A stretch of 64,000 nt of DNA, taken from the NCBI GenBank assembly GCA_034190875.2, contig CM067344.1:70425809-70489808 (forward strand). Reading direction: 5' to 3'. The notes below the pieces were generated by a model. It was given only the letters and a program-made list of their open reading frames with translations. It did no database searches and was not told the DNA's origin. The translations under genes and the position numbers were made by a program. Source of the DNA: Urechis unicinctus. Lineage: Eukaryota > Annelida > Polychaeta > Xenopneusta > Urechidae. How positions within the stretch are numbered: position 1 is the stretch's first letter; each line of letters starts with the position of its first letter. Below are positions 52,901 through 64,000 of the stretch, piece after piece.

Positions 52901-55514
52901 ATCAAGTTGCCCATAAGTGGCAGTCAACGTTTGTCCTGGCGAAAACAAAAAGTGAGATGACGGAACGAGTGCCTTTATGGTAATCTGCCGTTCGTTGATG
53001 TCCTTTTTTCGATCCCAGATCTGCTCGTTTTCCATTTGTAAACTCCACAACAACGCACAAATTAGCAAGTGGCTGTGATTAAACATTACACAACTGCAGC
53101 TAGCATGGCTGCTCATATTTGCGCTCGAAGATCAATCACATTTGTTTAAAAACTGGTCTTTGAATTGGGCACGTTTTGAGCAGTGATATGTGTACATTTT
53201 AACATTGTTTTGAAATGTAAATATAAGGGAAGAGTATTGAATATAACATCGGCGGCTTCTGAGACTTGAGCGGAACGTCGAGAATAGCAGCATGTATGCC
53301 TGATCCCTTTGATTATTCCAAGTGTGAGCTTAATGTTTACAGCAGACACTAGAACTGTGGTTATATCATGATGTCGCAGCCTGCCAGATCGCACCTCCAT
53401 TGTGCCTTCCTAGCCTCAGAAGTCACACAGCTATACCGATGAAAACTTCATCAGCGCCCACTCAAATGATTTCAGACGCAGTCTAACGTTCTGCGGAAGT
53501 GTTTAATGTTACCAAAGCAATTAAGACTATCCCTGGAATGAGCCTACATGTATTATACACTCTGATCTAAATCACTGGATATATATCTAAATATGGGATT
53601 GTCAGTTAAAATCAAGTCAACATATCCTCAGTGGTAATCTTCTCAATGTTTCCACATGCTATTATCGCAGAGCATTGACGTCATTGTACAATTACATTAT
53701 ACAAAGAGCCAGATGTCGGCTAATTAGAACCGTTTAGATTCTTTGGAATGGCTTTCGTATCAAGATTCTATGACAAATCCACGCCATTCAAATATTAAAA
53801 TATATTGACCAGAAAATACCACACTACACTAGTATATTCGGTTAATCGCAATTTTCCAAAAACCCATAAGCAACAAATTTGGATTACTAATAAGCATCCT
53901 GTAATACAAAAGATCATAATATTGATTTAATTATGGGTATATAAGTATTTGTATTTGCCTATAAACCCGTCAAGTGAAGCAAACTTAACGCTGCTGGCAG
54001 TCGCTTTAATTGTGGGCTTTGCGCTTTTCCCTGTACCCCGGTAGTAGTATTGTGCCATGCTTTTACGGTGAAGTTTAAAATATCCAAACGTCTGCTCTTT
54101 GTAATGTTAACCACAGCACAGCGATTTCAAAAATTATAGAAACAGAAATTCACACCAAGGTATCGCTTTGCAATTAAGTGAATAGGAAAAGAGCGTGCTA
54201 CGACATAGTCGCAGAACAGAGGACATGTGTACTCAGTGTACTGTGTAGGGATAATGTCAGGTGAGTTCATATATGGATGCACACGCGGTATTGGCTGGCT
54301 CAACGAAAATATGCCTTTCAATCGGGATGAATGCATATCATAATGATGTAAGTGTTGAGTGTACTCGACAAGGTATTATTTAAGGGTGGGGTTGTTATCC
54401 ATGTACAAACGTGATATTGAACATTTACGATTGAAGATTTAAATAAGAGTACGGAAAGCTCTTGATCTCAGATCACGCTCCTATTTCGACCGAGAAAGTT
54501 GGATATAGGCGGCAGTTAATGACAAGGGTTTTTCCCCCTGTATAACGTCACTTCCACGACAATTCTTAACTCGGCGTTTACGATAAAGATTTAGCTATAC
54601 AAACTTGTTAGATGAGCAAACAATATTTCAGTGAATATGTATTTTTTGTCCCTGAAACCATTTCTAAGGTTTGCAGATCTAGTATTTTTGTCCTACTAGC
54701 AAAGCATTACGTACTAAAAACATGATACTGCATATATATAGCTGATCCAAAATATTGTGCGTCAAAATCACTTGTCTTTATTTAGAGTATGGTTGTTACC
54801 TGGACACAACATATCGTGTTGTGCGAACATTGCAGTCAACTACTAATGTACACTACTACTGAAGTTGCAACAAGAATTGTGCGCAAAACTTAAACGAACT
54901 TGCTATGATCATACCATAAAGAGTTTCTTATTGATACACTCAAATGTAAGGTCGTTTATACGTTTCACATTTAAGTGTGCTAATCCGAGGAATTGATGGC
55001 TTCTTTTATTTCTGCATTTATACTGGTGTCCAGAAATGACCCATTGTTATGTAGCCAATATAATTCCCAGTCTGTGATTTGTCATGTAGCAGACATTATA
55101 CAATGCCTGATTTTGTGCCATGGTTCTGTGCCTCTATTCCTTTGTCTATGCTCCATTGGAACAGGTTTAGCACATTTCAATCTGCAAACAAGTCGGTCGG
55201 ATTACCCATGGTCAGAAACTCATTGGCATAGTGCATTCAACCCGGCGACGTGACTAATTTAAAAGAGCAGCGTTTTGTAAGGCAGAACAGGACTCGACCA
55301 GAAATGTAAAGGTAGAGAATATTTCGCAGGAAACAAACAACTTGTAATCATGCATTGAAACCGAGAAGGCGATCCAAATATTGATTGAGTGCAGGTTTGT
55401 AAGACTCCACGACAAGACATATAACGCATTAAATCTATGGGGCGTTGAATAACACAATAAAAATGGATGACCTGCTCTTTGACCAACCGCCCCCCCCCTT
55501 CACACACACACGTA
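49966..55514. other. no recognised gene
   Basis: A long stretch without a supported exon, transposon end or tandem repeat. The longest frame (50010-50408 on -, 132 codons) has no recognised domain. Confidence 0.4.
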
Positions 55515-55517
55515 TAA

Positions 55518-55560
<43 letters not shown>

Positions 55561-55571
55561 TATATATAGAG

Positions 55572-55602
<31 letters not shown>

Positions 55603-55846
55603 GAGAGAGATATATGAGAGAGAGATATATATATAGAGGGATATATAGATATATCTATATATATATATATATCTATATATGTATATATATCTATATATAA
55701 TATATATATATATATATTCTCTATATATATATATATATATATATATTTCTATATATGTATATATATATATATATATATAAATATATTTTATATATCTATA
55801 TATATATCTATATATATATATATATATCTCTCTCTATATATATATA

Positions 55847-55910
<64 letters not shown>

Positions 55911-55918
55911 CATATATA
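55515..55918. repeat. TA-rich array with GA/CT interruptions
   Basis: About 400 bp of (TA)n with AGAGAGAGA and CTCTCTCTA words. The mixed purine and pyrimidine interruptions create local inverted repeats. Confidence 0.95.
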
Positions 55919-56764
55919 TGTCTGTTTTCAATTGCTAATAGCAGGGCTCTTGAGAAACCGAGCTGTGGGGTTAGAGTTTACATACTTAATGAGGGCTGCA
56001 GTTGCCCGTCTACCTGCTGTGCATATAACGTTCAAAAATGCGTGTCCATGTTGTTACTAATACGACAACGCTGCTGTCTTTACCATGCATTGTGAAATTA
56101 ACTGTTTCATAATACTCAAAAAAATTGTCTTTGTTGAAATCTTCGAGTTTACTATGGACCCCTGATTTTTGACTGGTGTCCTGCGGTATTTTATTCCAGG
56201 GGTACAGGGACCCTTGCAAATTTTGGGCTGGTGAGAGCCCAGTATTGGTTTTTAAATTTCAAGCCCGCTTTGCTCTCAGCGTTAATACGACACAGGCTGT
56301 TGACGCAGTAGCGTCGTTTTATAACCTGTCCCAGTTTGTATTAACACCTTCCATATAGCTCCTCGCCCAAATGACGACGGTAATTCACTTTGCGCGATAA
56401 ATCCATGGCGATATCTAACACTGTGCTTTGGTGAATGGGTGTGTCGATGGGCTAATAGAACATTGGGCTTTGATCGAAAGAGGTACCCGAAAGACTGACA
56501 AAGTGCAGGTGCAAAAGTAGTAGCATATGATTTGATTGGAATGCCATATTCACAGGTGCCGCTATCATACTCCCAAAAACGCATCAGCTTAACAAGCACA
56601 TCACAGACTTGCTCACACCTCAAAGTATGTCCAGCGATTTCACACTCAGAAGGCATATTTTCATATGTCAGCGTAAGAAAGTCTTAATCAATATACTCTA
56701 ATTTCATATTGCATCATTGTTGGGCTTTAGATTGAGGAACAGTAAACAAGCAATGAGGTCTGGC
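55919..56764. other. no confident gene; possible coding-like frames
   Basis: A 124-codon frame on - (56282-56656) and an overlapping - frame with WNKIPQD (56010-56219) look slightly coding-like. The second recalls the C-terminal end of some LINE reverse transcriptases. Neither is strong enough to call. Confidence 0.3.
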
Positions 56765-57003
56765 TATCAGATCGTGTTACCGGAGAATGATCAGCAGCTC
56801 ATGTGAAGGAGAAATGGTGAGCAGCTTCTATAAATAAGTAATGGTTGGCAGCCTGTTTATGGGCTGTTGTGGATGATCGATGAGCAGCTCTTATGAATAA
56901 GGAATAGTTACCAGCTGCAGTTAATGAGGCATAGTTACCAGCTCCTGTGATGAATGAGGGATAGTTAGCAGCTTCTGTATGAGGAATCAATGACAGCTTC
57001 TGA
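56765..57003. repeat. decayed copies of the 27-bp minisatellite
   Basis: GTTACCAGCTCCTGTGATGA, GAATGAGGGATAGTTA, GAGCAGCTCTTATGAATAAG and similar words match the unit at 18455-19700, in the same orientation but strongly diverged and irregularly spaced. It is 38 kb from the main array. Confidence 0.8.
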
Positions 57004-57318
57004 ATATATGTCAGTGTCTCATACTTTAATACAAACTTTAGGCCACTTCTTCCTATTGAAACGCTACCAGCATTGTAGTATTGGTATGAAAGAGTGATTA
57101 AAGCACATCTCGTTTGTACCAGATCGGATTTCATTATCGACAATCTGTATCCAAAATACATTTTGAATGCTATTTCACGACGCGCGGATAATGCAAGTAA
57201 TTTAACCTGGGAAAGCGTAAAGCACAGTCAGCATTTGTTGCATTGTTTACGCAGTCTTCTCGATTGAGTTCAACACGATTACAATGCGTACAATACATAT
57301 ACACATAATACATGAAAT

Positions 57319-57448
<130 letters not shown>

Positions 57449-57540
57449 ATGCATGCAGTTGAATTCAAACGAATTTGCATTTCTTTATTTTGATCGGACG
57501 TGTCGAATAGATGACATTAGTGAGCGATCATAAATGAATC

Positions 57541-57665
57541 AATAGCGCCTGTGCAGTCGCCTGACTCGGTCGCTAGTCCTTAGCATATTTTCCCCACAAA
57601 AAGTTCGACGGCACTTGATACAGCGCCGATATCGATGAATAATTGATCATTTGGTAATTCCTACA
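57541..57665 (+). repeat. dispersed repeat A, copy 2
   Basis: Partner of 20188-20312, sharing AATAGCG, GCAGTC, GCGCCGATATCGAT and ATCATTTG. As in copy 1, it lies a few hundred bp downstream of 27-bp minisatellite sequence. No castor-like fragment follows it. Confidence 0.65.
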
Positions 57666-60600
57666 CAAGAAAGGTTAATCGATTCTTTGGAAATTATATG
57701 TTTGGCTTAACAACGTCCATAGCTTTCTTGGCAGCATAATATATTTCGGGCACAATATCAAACGTTTCACCAAAGTCAAGACATATAACTCTAGTTTAAG
57801 CCCCTTGCAAGTTTAATATTATAAATGACCTAATTGAGTCACCATTTATTCTTTCAGATGTTACAACGCATTTTGACTGTAATTAAGGGGTAAGCAAGGG
57901 GTGAATGTCGATTATTTGTTCCAAACGTTTACACTGAGTAGATAAGTTCGACAGAAGATTGAAATAAATTCAATAGCACTCTATTGTCATATTGAGATAT
58001 TAATCGTCAATTCACTATTCCTTATACATTGCGTGAACAAAGGGCGACTTTTTAAATCACTTTACAAGCTCCCGGATGTAGTCCAGTGCATTAAGTTGCA
58101 TCTGGCAAACACGCTTCATTATTTGCTTTATGCAACTGCAAATACAGACCCATTTGCTAATTAAGAGACGGAAGTGGGCCGAAAGGGGTTCGAATACGGT
58201 GAAGTAAAAAGTATTGCATCTGGATATGTTTCCTATACAATCTACGGACAAAACGTGAACAATATTATTCGGGGAATTTGAACGGATTTGCATCGATAAA
58301 ATGAGCATTCCCGGGTATGTTACTATAAACGCACGTCAAGAAGAATTTCTTCATTAAATAATTTTCTACGTCGTCGGAAGCATAAGAGCTACAGAGTTTC
58401 CGATAAGTGCAATTCATGCCTAATTAACATGAAATTGATTTAATATTCATGTCTTGCAAACAGTTGACATTAGCCCTGCGCTTAACAAGGGAACTTTGCG
58501 GTACCCTTCTAGGAATTGTCCATTACAATTTCCTAGATCGTAATTGCAACGGATACACTAATGTGCAATATTGATTTGCAATGCATTCGGGGCGCCTGGA
58601 GCTAAGCAAGGAAGTTGGCAAACATTCACCCTAAATTACAACACAGTACTGCACTGCCAAATTGGGCTGGAACACTGACTACAGCATTGTTTGTATAGCC
58701 AATTAGCAGGTTTCAAGCACGCCTGCACAACCCAATATGTTACGACGATATTTGTAAGCCTCTCTATCCTCACTTCTGCTGTTGACTAGAATTATACATA
58801 GCTTGTTCTCTGATCATGCCCATCTATTCTACTGTTATCAGATGTTACACTGTTAGAGAACGTGTTGAATAAGAGCCAACCAATGTTATTTATTTGTTCA
58901 TGTGCATCAGATCAACTATTTTCTGTGTAATACGTGACTCCATAGTTTATTGATATCATTAAGCCGACTCTACATAAAAGAACTAATGAAGCCATTTTTC
59001 TTACATAGAAATATATCAGCGTTTGATATTTTTCAAAGTATTCCGCAATACCATGATGTTGCTGTCTTTTGTGATGTCATATCATATGGCTTATGAGGGA
59101 TTATTAAAAAAAACCTGCATTATCATAACATTGGGCATGATCTAACTCGGTTCAAATAAAACTGCTGAGCCTCCATTGTATTCTTTGTTCGTTGTTTTTG
59201 TTTCTCGCAAAGGCGTATAATTATCGAAACATATGCCTCGCATAACCTTTGATATTGAAATGTATTTAATCAACTGATGTCGATTCTTCATACATTTAAT
59301 GAATGACCTTTTTATGCTCCTAATCATTATCAAATGAGCGACATTGAAAGAATTGACAAATTTCAAATTTTCTAGTAACCACTGTTAATTTCAATTCATC
59401 ATTGCGGTAAGCATGTGCGAAGTTTGCTGTCGTCATCCTGCTAATTCCCCGAGAGGCTAAGTAGTCCGACATCAGGCAAAATATGCATACCAAAATTGGT
59501 GATTACTCGAAAATGAAGGAACAACGGTATAATACATATCACGATGCTGCTAATATGTAGTATGACATCCGTTCAGGCACCTAGGATAGCACTAAAACTT
59601 AATTTATCGCATATTTTAAAAACCGTATATGATGTATAGTATATGACATGACGGACAACTTGATACTGACTACAGAGGTGCGTTCTTCTGCTAGCAATCG
59701 ATCTCTGCATACGATGGGGTTTATAAATGCTTATTTGAGCAATTATCTTTACAATTTCGTGCCTGTGCGGTGGTTTAAAGAACGCCAGGCATCAGTCTAA
59801 GCACGCAAAACAAGAGGAGCCCATAAGTTAACTCAACTGACAACACATTTATTAAGCTGTTGTTTGCAGTCCTATTATGATGTTCGTGGACAACACTCAA
59901 TTAAATTCCATGTCTACTCACACAATATCTCAGTCATACCTAGAAGTTATATCGTTTCGACTCGCTTAATGCCAGCTGTAAGCAAGTCTTTATGGTGGTC
60001 ATCCAGGCAATACATCGGCAGAAGAGTGATTCAACCTCTATGCATCGTATTTTCTGCAATGTCTTTAATTACATATATTGATGTATTATGCTCATAATCA
60101 ACAGTAGATATATTGTCTGACATTGTGACATTAAGAATACTTGTGAGCAAAATAATGAACATCAATATGAAAAGTTTTTTCATGAGTAAACGTTCAATTC
60201 TGCCGCTTTTAATGGATGAAATACATTCAAATGTATATATTGTCGGAGTTGAAACTGAATAACAGTCACAATTTAACCGATGCGTTGCAATGAGTCAAAT
60301 AAGATATCAAGGAATTAATTATATAAAGAATGAATGGCTAGCGCTGTGAACTGCGACACTGACTAGCTATATATTTTGTGCACTTTTCAAGATGGCTTCT
60401 TCCTTTATAATCTTATAGATATTATCGTTTTAGCTTGGTAATGTATAAATCACGTTTCTTATAATCACAAATAAAACCTACCCCAACATGAATAAGATTG
60501 GTGGCCGAATAACACAGTGAAGAAAGCAAAACAGTTTCTCTTAATGAAACTCCACTTGGGATGCGCGACCCGTCAAATGGGGTTCTGAGCAGCAAAATAG

Positions 60601-63082
60601 TAATTTGAAGTACATCTCCCGCTTTTGCAAGCGTCATGGTCGTTTCCTTGTGTATTCATCTAAAAACCTCCCTATGTGTTTGCGGATCTCGTAATTTGCT
60701 AGAGTGTTGATGCTGATTGCTTTGCAATATGCATATCACGGTGCCAAAACATCACACCAGGTAAGGTTTGTGAATCAATCTTAAGGCAGTGCACCTGTAT
60801 TTATTTTGTGCAATGTTATAGCTGAATCTTGATTGAACGTGTGGTTATGGTAAGATGGATTAAAACATTTATGCGGATATCGATGCAACACACAACATAC
60901 GAAATATCAATATTTCATGTTTGAAATTTCTTAAACTGTCACAACACATCAAGTTGCGTTGAAAAGAACATTTGCATTTATCTCTTTAGCACAATAATGC
61001 TTGTTGTTGAAAAAAATTGTTATATTTGTGCACAAGATGTATCAATTGTAGCTTGCATAGACCGATTGACGTTATTCTTTGACCTTCAAGTTTATTGATA
61101 ATGTAACAGTCAATGCATGACCTATGATCATGCTGATAAACCTCACCATCTAAATTATTCCTCAAATAAAGATCGAGCAATAGACAGAGGGGCAAATATA
61201 AAAGCCTTCAATTGCATGAGAGTTGCAATGCATCAGCTTTTCCACCGGAGGTCGCCTTAAATGGAACTAAGCAAGTAGCTGCTACATCACACCATGATTT
61301 CTCATAGCACGCAATCGAGTTGTTAATGCAGCAAATTAGTTCAACCTGAAATTGAGCCATTGTTGTTACTTCTGCTGGACCAGCAACTCCAATGATGCAC
61401 ATTTTTACATTAGGTAATTATATACAGCGTTGAGCAAGATATGAAAGCGTTGCAACAGGGTACAATAAAAGTGCATTGCATTTGAAATCACCTCAGTTCT
61501 GGTATTAAATACACTTATCTGGCGTGTTCAGACAACTTCTGATATTGATATTCGTTAAGACCAGCAGGTCAAGCAAGCGAGTATTATCTTCTTATAGCAT
61601 TCATTATATCATTAATGATATTAAATATAAAACCGAGCAGTTAAGTTAATGGAGTTTGAATTACGATTCCAGAAACGACTGAAATGGGTCTGCGTATGTT
61701 TCATGCATTATTCGTATTGCTTATAAACAAATAAGTTCCGAGCCATCAATGACCCATGTTTTTGTCATCCAAGTAGCACGCGAACACTATATCAAATCAC
61801 ATCAGCTAGTCACTTAAACTTAATGTGCATAAAAATAATAAGATATCGCCGAAAAATTCGTGTTAACCGCAGATAGCTCTTGTCGAGCCATGATATTAGG
61901 CAGTAATTTATCATTAGTAGTTAATGATCTCCCCTTAGCGTTCTTACCTATTTATCCGGGGCAATAATAAGCTTAGATTAAAAACAACACTGGCACAGGA
62001 AGAGATCGTGCGTTGAATGTGGATAACCTTGTAAATAATGGCATTAACCATTGAAAAACAACACCATGCTACAGCTTCCCAACGCGCTACGTCTAGAGCA
62101 TTAGGATGATGGGATACCTTAATTATAGTAGGAAAACACCATAATAATGGATGTTTTTTGCACCGCTCCATGAATGTAAGATCTTTTAAAATCTGATTTG
62201 GCATTTTGAGACAGAAAGGTTTGGTTACCTAGGTCAACAATGCTTAAACACTGTGGCGCCTACTTCCATTAACGTTGTTGCACAACTGCATGAAGCGGTA
62301 AAGGTGACTTGAATGACGTACATGCATCGCAATTGGCATCATTTACAATATCAAAATATAAAAAATATACGTAGATAAATCAATTTGGTGAGAACGAGGT
62401 TCGTGTAAACACGAATTTTACAAGTGGCCTCACTTGCTCAGTACATCATAATCAAAATAAAAGGATAGGAGTTTTTTGTGTTAATTCGTAGCTGAATGTT
62501 GGCACAATTGAAACATGAAAGATACGAGAAGGTAGTCCAATAGCTGAAAGCAGTTATCTGCTGGTGCTACTGCTGGGGATCATATGCTGCTATTAGATAC
62601 AATGACGATTAAACAACATATCTATTGGTTATTGGAAAGTTGTGTTTATTTATGACGCATATCTAACAGTAATAGGGACAACTGGTGATGAAACTTCCAT
62701 CCGCAAATATCAGGGAGATCCTAAACAACCTGCCTAATGTTTCTGTACATTAACGGTTGACGCTACACAATCAATTCATTTGTGGATGACCCCATTGCTG
62801 TTTTATGGGCACACCGCAGCTCGTGTTCCTGGACGCCATGATTAGCTTTTTCAAAGTGATGGTCTTCACATGCACCTGTTACCTCGTCAGATTTGTCACA
62901 TATTGATTGAAACGGTTTCAAAGTAGTAAGATAAATACACTTGTAGGGGTCAAAGTATTTTACAAATCGTATATACGTACAGCAATCTAGCTATGACAAA
63001 TCATTTCAGGATTCATGAACTTCACATTCTGTTGCGCCTTCTACTTGCAACGTGGTACGTATGGCTGTGAATGTAAATATAT
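57666..63082. other. no recognised gene
   Basis: More than 5 kb without a supported exon. Frames of 60-90 codons lack domains. A weak ~120-bp similarity to 26020-26118 lies at 60434-60560. Confidence 0.4.
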
Positions 63083-63089
63083 CTATATC

Positions 63090-63166
<77 letters not shown>

Positions 63167-63172
63167 GTATAT
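63083..63172. repeat. (TA)n microsatellite
   Basis: About 80 bp of nearly pure TA with CTATATCTATG at the left and TGTATATATGTA at the right. Confidence 0.97.
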
Positions 63173-63618
63173 TATGTGAATGTAAAGGTATTAGTGAAAT
63201 AATATCTTATTGTCGCTCAATGCCTGTTCCGTTTCAAGATGGTAATCAAAGCCTGTCGCACGCTGATGGTCCCTTGGATCGGTAGAAACATCATTCAGCA
63301 GATTTGCATGACCCCCTATACTTATGTTTTATGTACTTATACTGCGATTGATGCAGAGAGGCTAATTCCGAGACTGATGATTGAAAAAGGGAGCACCACA
63401 TAGATCTTTACTTTTAAAGGCGAAGTAGTGATCGATGGCAATGGCGCTGTTGACTTGATCTAGCTATCACTGTCACTCACCACTTGGGTGGTCAAGACCG
63501 AAGTTTAGATATCCAATGTCGACATTTTCGTATTCAGTCTCATATAAACTTGTGGGCATTAGTGGCATTCCTTATTCAGAGCCCAATAACGTGCATAAAC
63601 GCTACAAAGCATACTTAC

Positions 63619-63862
63619 ACGATGGAATAAGCTTTTCTCCATGCTTACACTGATATGGCTGGTGAAATAACCTTCTTGAAGTGTTCTCTTCTGTGGTAGT
63701 GGCAATGAAATCTGACTCTCACTAGTCACAGATCCGTAATACTGGCCTTTTTTAAGCAAATGAATGATGCTGTGAGAAAACTCTATCGCAGATGAGCCAA
63801 ATGCGTTGGAATCGCAGCCACAAACCAGGCATTTAAACACAGCAGCATTGCTCCCGGACAGC
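63619..63862 (-). CDS. possible internal exon of an unknown gene
   Basis: On the - strand, a T-rich stretch and ATTAG acceptor lead into about 81 codons ending at CGT before a good GTAAGTAT donor; an alternative GTAAGC donor ends it at 63649. The peptide includes AAVFKCLVCGCDS, then EFSHSIIH, and QISLPLPQKR. C-x2-C-x15-H-x3-H resembles a loose C2H2 zinc finger, but spacing is atypical. Composition looks more protein-like than nearby frames. No neighbouring exon was identified, and I do not recognise the protein. Confidence 0.3.
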
Positions 63863-64000
63863 CTAATACAATTTTCTTGACGGTAGTTTAAAAACCTCGT
63901 GAGTCATTCTAGTGTAAAGCAGCACTAATATTCACATGTAGGTGTCATCAATATAAGTTTGTTTCCGTGTATGTATGACCTAGTCTTTGCGGTAAACTAA

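Noticed and set aside
56010-56219. Possible C-terminal tail of another LINE reverse transcriptase (WNKIPQD on the - strand)
   Set aside because: Only one short motif resembles the family; no RT core nearby on that strand.

Overview
The window is nuclear DNA from an animal, most likely a marine invertebrate bilaterian. The reasons are a nine-exon gene with GT-AG introns for a castor-type (CASZ1) zinc-finger factor, degenerate LINEs of the Jockey/CR1 and I/Nimb-like groups, TIR transposons and miniature relatives, and very many CA, TA and ATC microsatellites. The sequence does not settle the phylum.

Layout. 1-4.6 kb is upstream of, or within a 5' intron of, the castor gene. It holds a ~700 bp pyrimidine-rich minisatellite and a ~180-200 bp direct duplication. 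4.63-10.06 kb holds nine coding exons of castor on the + strand, giving 1,425 codons in phase to the stop. They carry twelve castor-type fingers, an AT-hook, a PxDLS (CtBP-type) motif, SUMO-type motifs and an acidic region. The N-terminus is not in the window. The 3' UTR ends near an AATAAA at 10.87 kb. 11.7-24.5 kb is repeat-rich: copies of a GTAGGTAC-containing repeat, a 706-bp hAT-like element with an 8-bp target duplication, a 1,031-bp TIR element with a 9-bp duplication, a 1.2-kb minisatellite of 27-bp units, a decayed copy of part of the last castor exon, long TA arrays, and a 1.6-kb TIR element that carries or abuts two copies of a 53/59-bp miniature element, each bounded by its own 9-bp direct repeat. 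26.5-29.7 kb and 36.8-41.3 kb hold two damaged LINEs on the - strand, and 41.4-42.2 kb a separate LINE ORF1-like remnant. 43.1-44.4 kb is a 53-bp tandem array. A rhodopsin-type GPCR exon (TM6-TM7) lies at 45.4-45.7 kb on the - strand. The remainder is mostly featureless AT-rich DNA with tandem arrays at 47.2, 49.7, 55.5, 56.8, 57.3 and 63.1 kb. A possible coding exon lies at the right edge on the - strand.

Only castor is a confident host gene. The strongest unexpected signal is at 24.14-24.46 kb: a mobile unit of only 53-59 bp with TAG...CTA ends, two almost identical copies in opposite orientation and two different exact 9-bp flanking repeats. A larger element at 14.47-15.50 kb has the same end style and duplication length. 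The second most interesting item is the castor exon fragment 10 kb downstream of its parent gene. Identifications are by eye; no database search was run.
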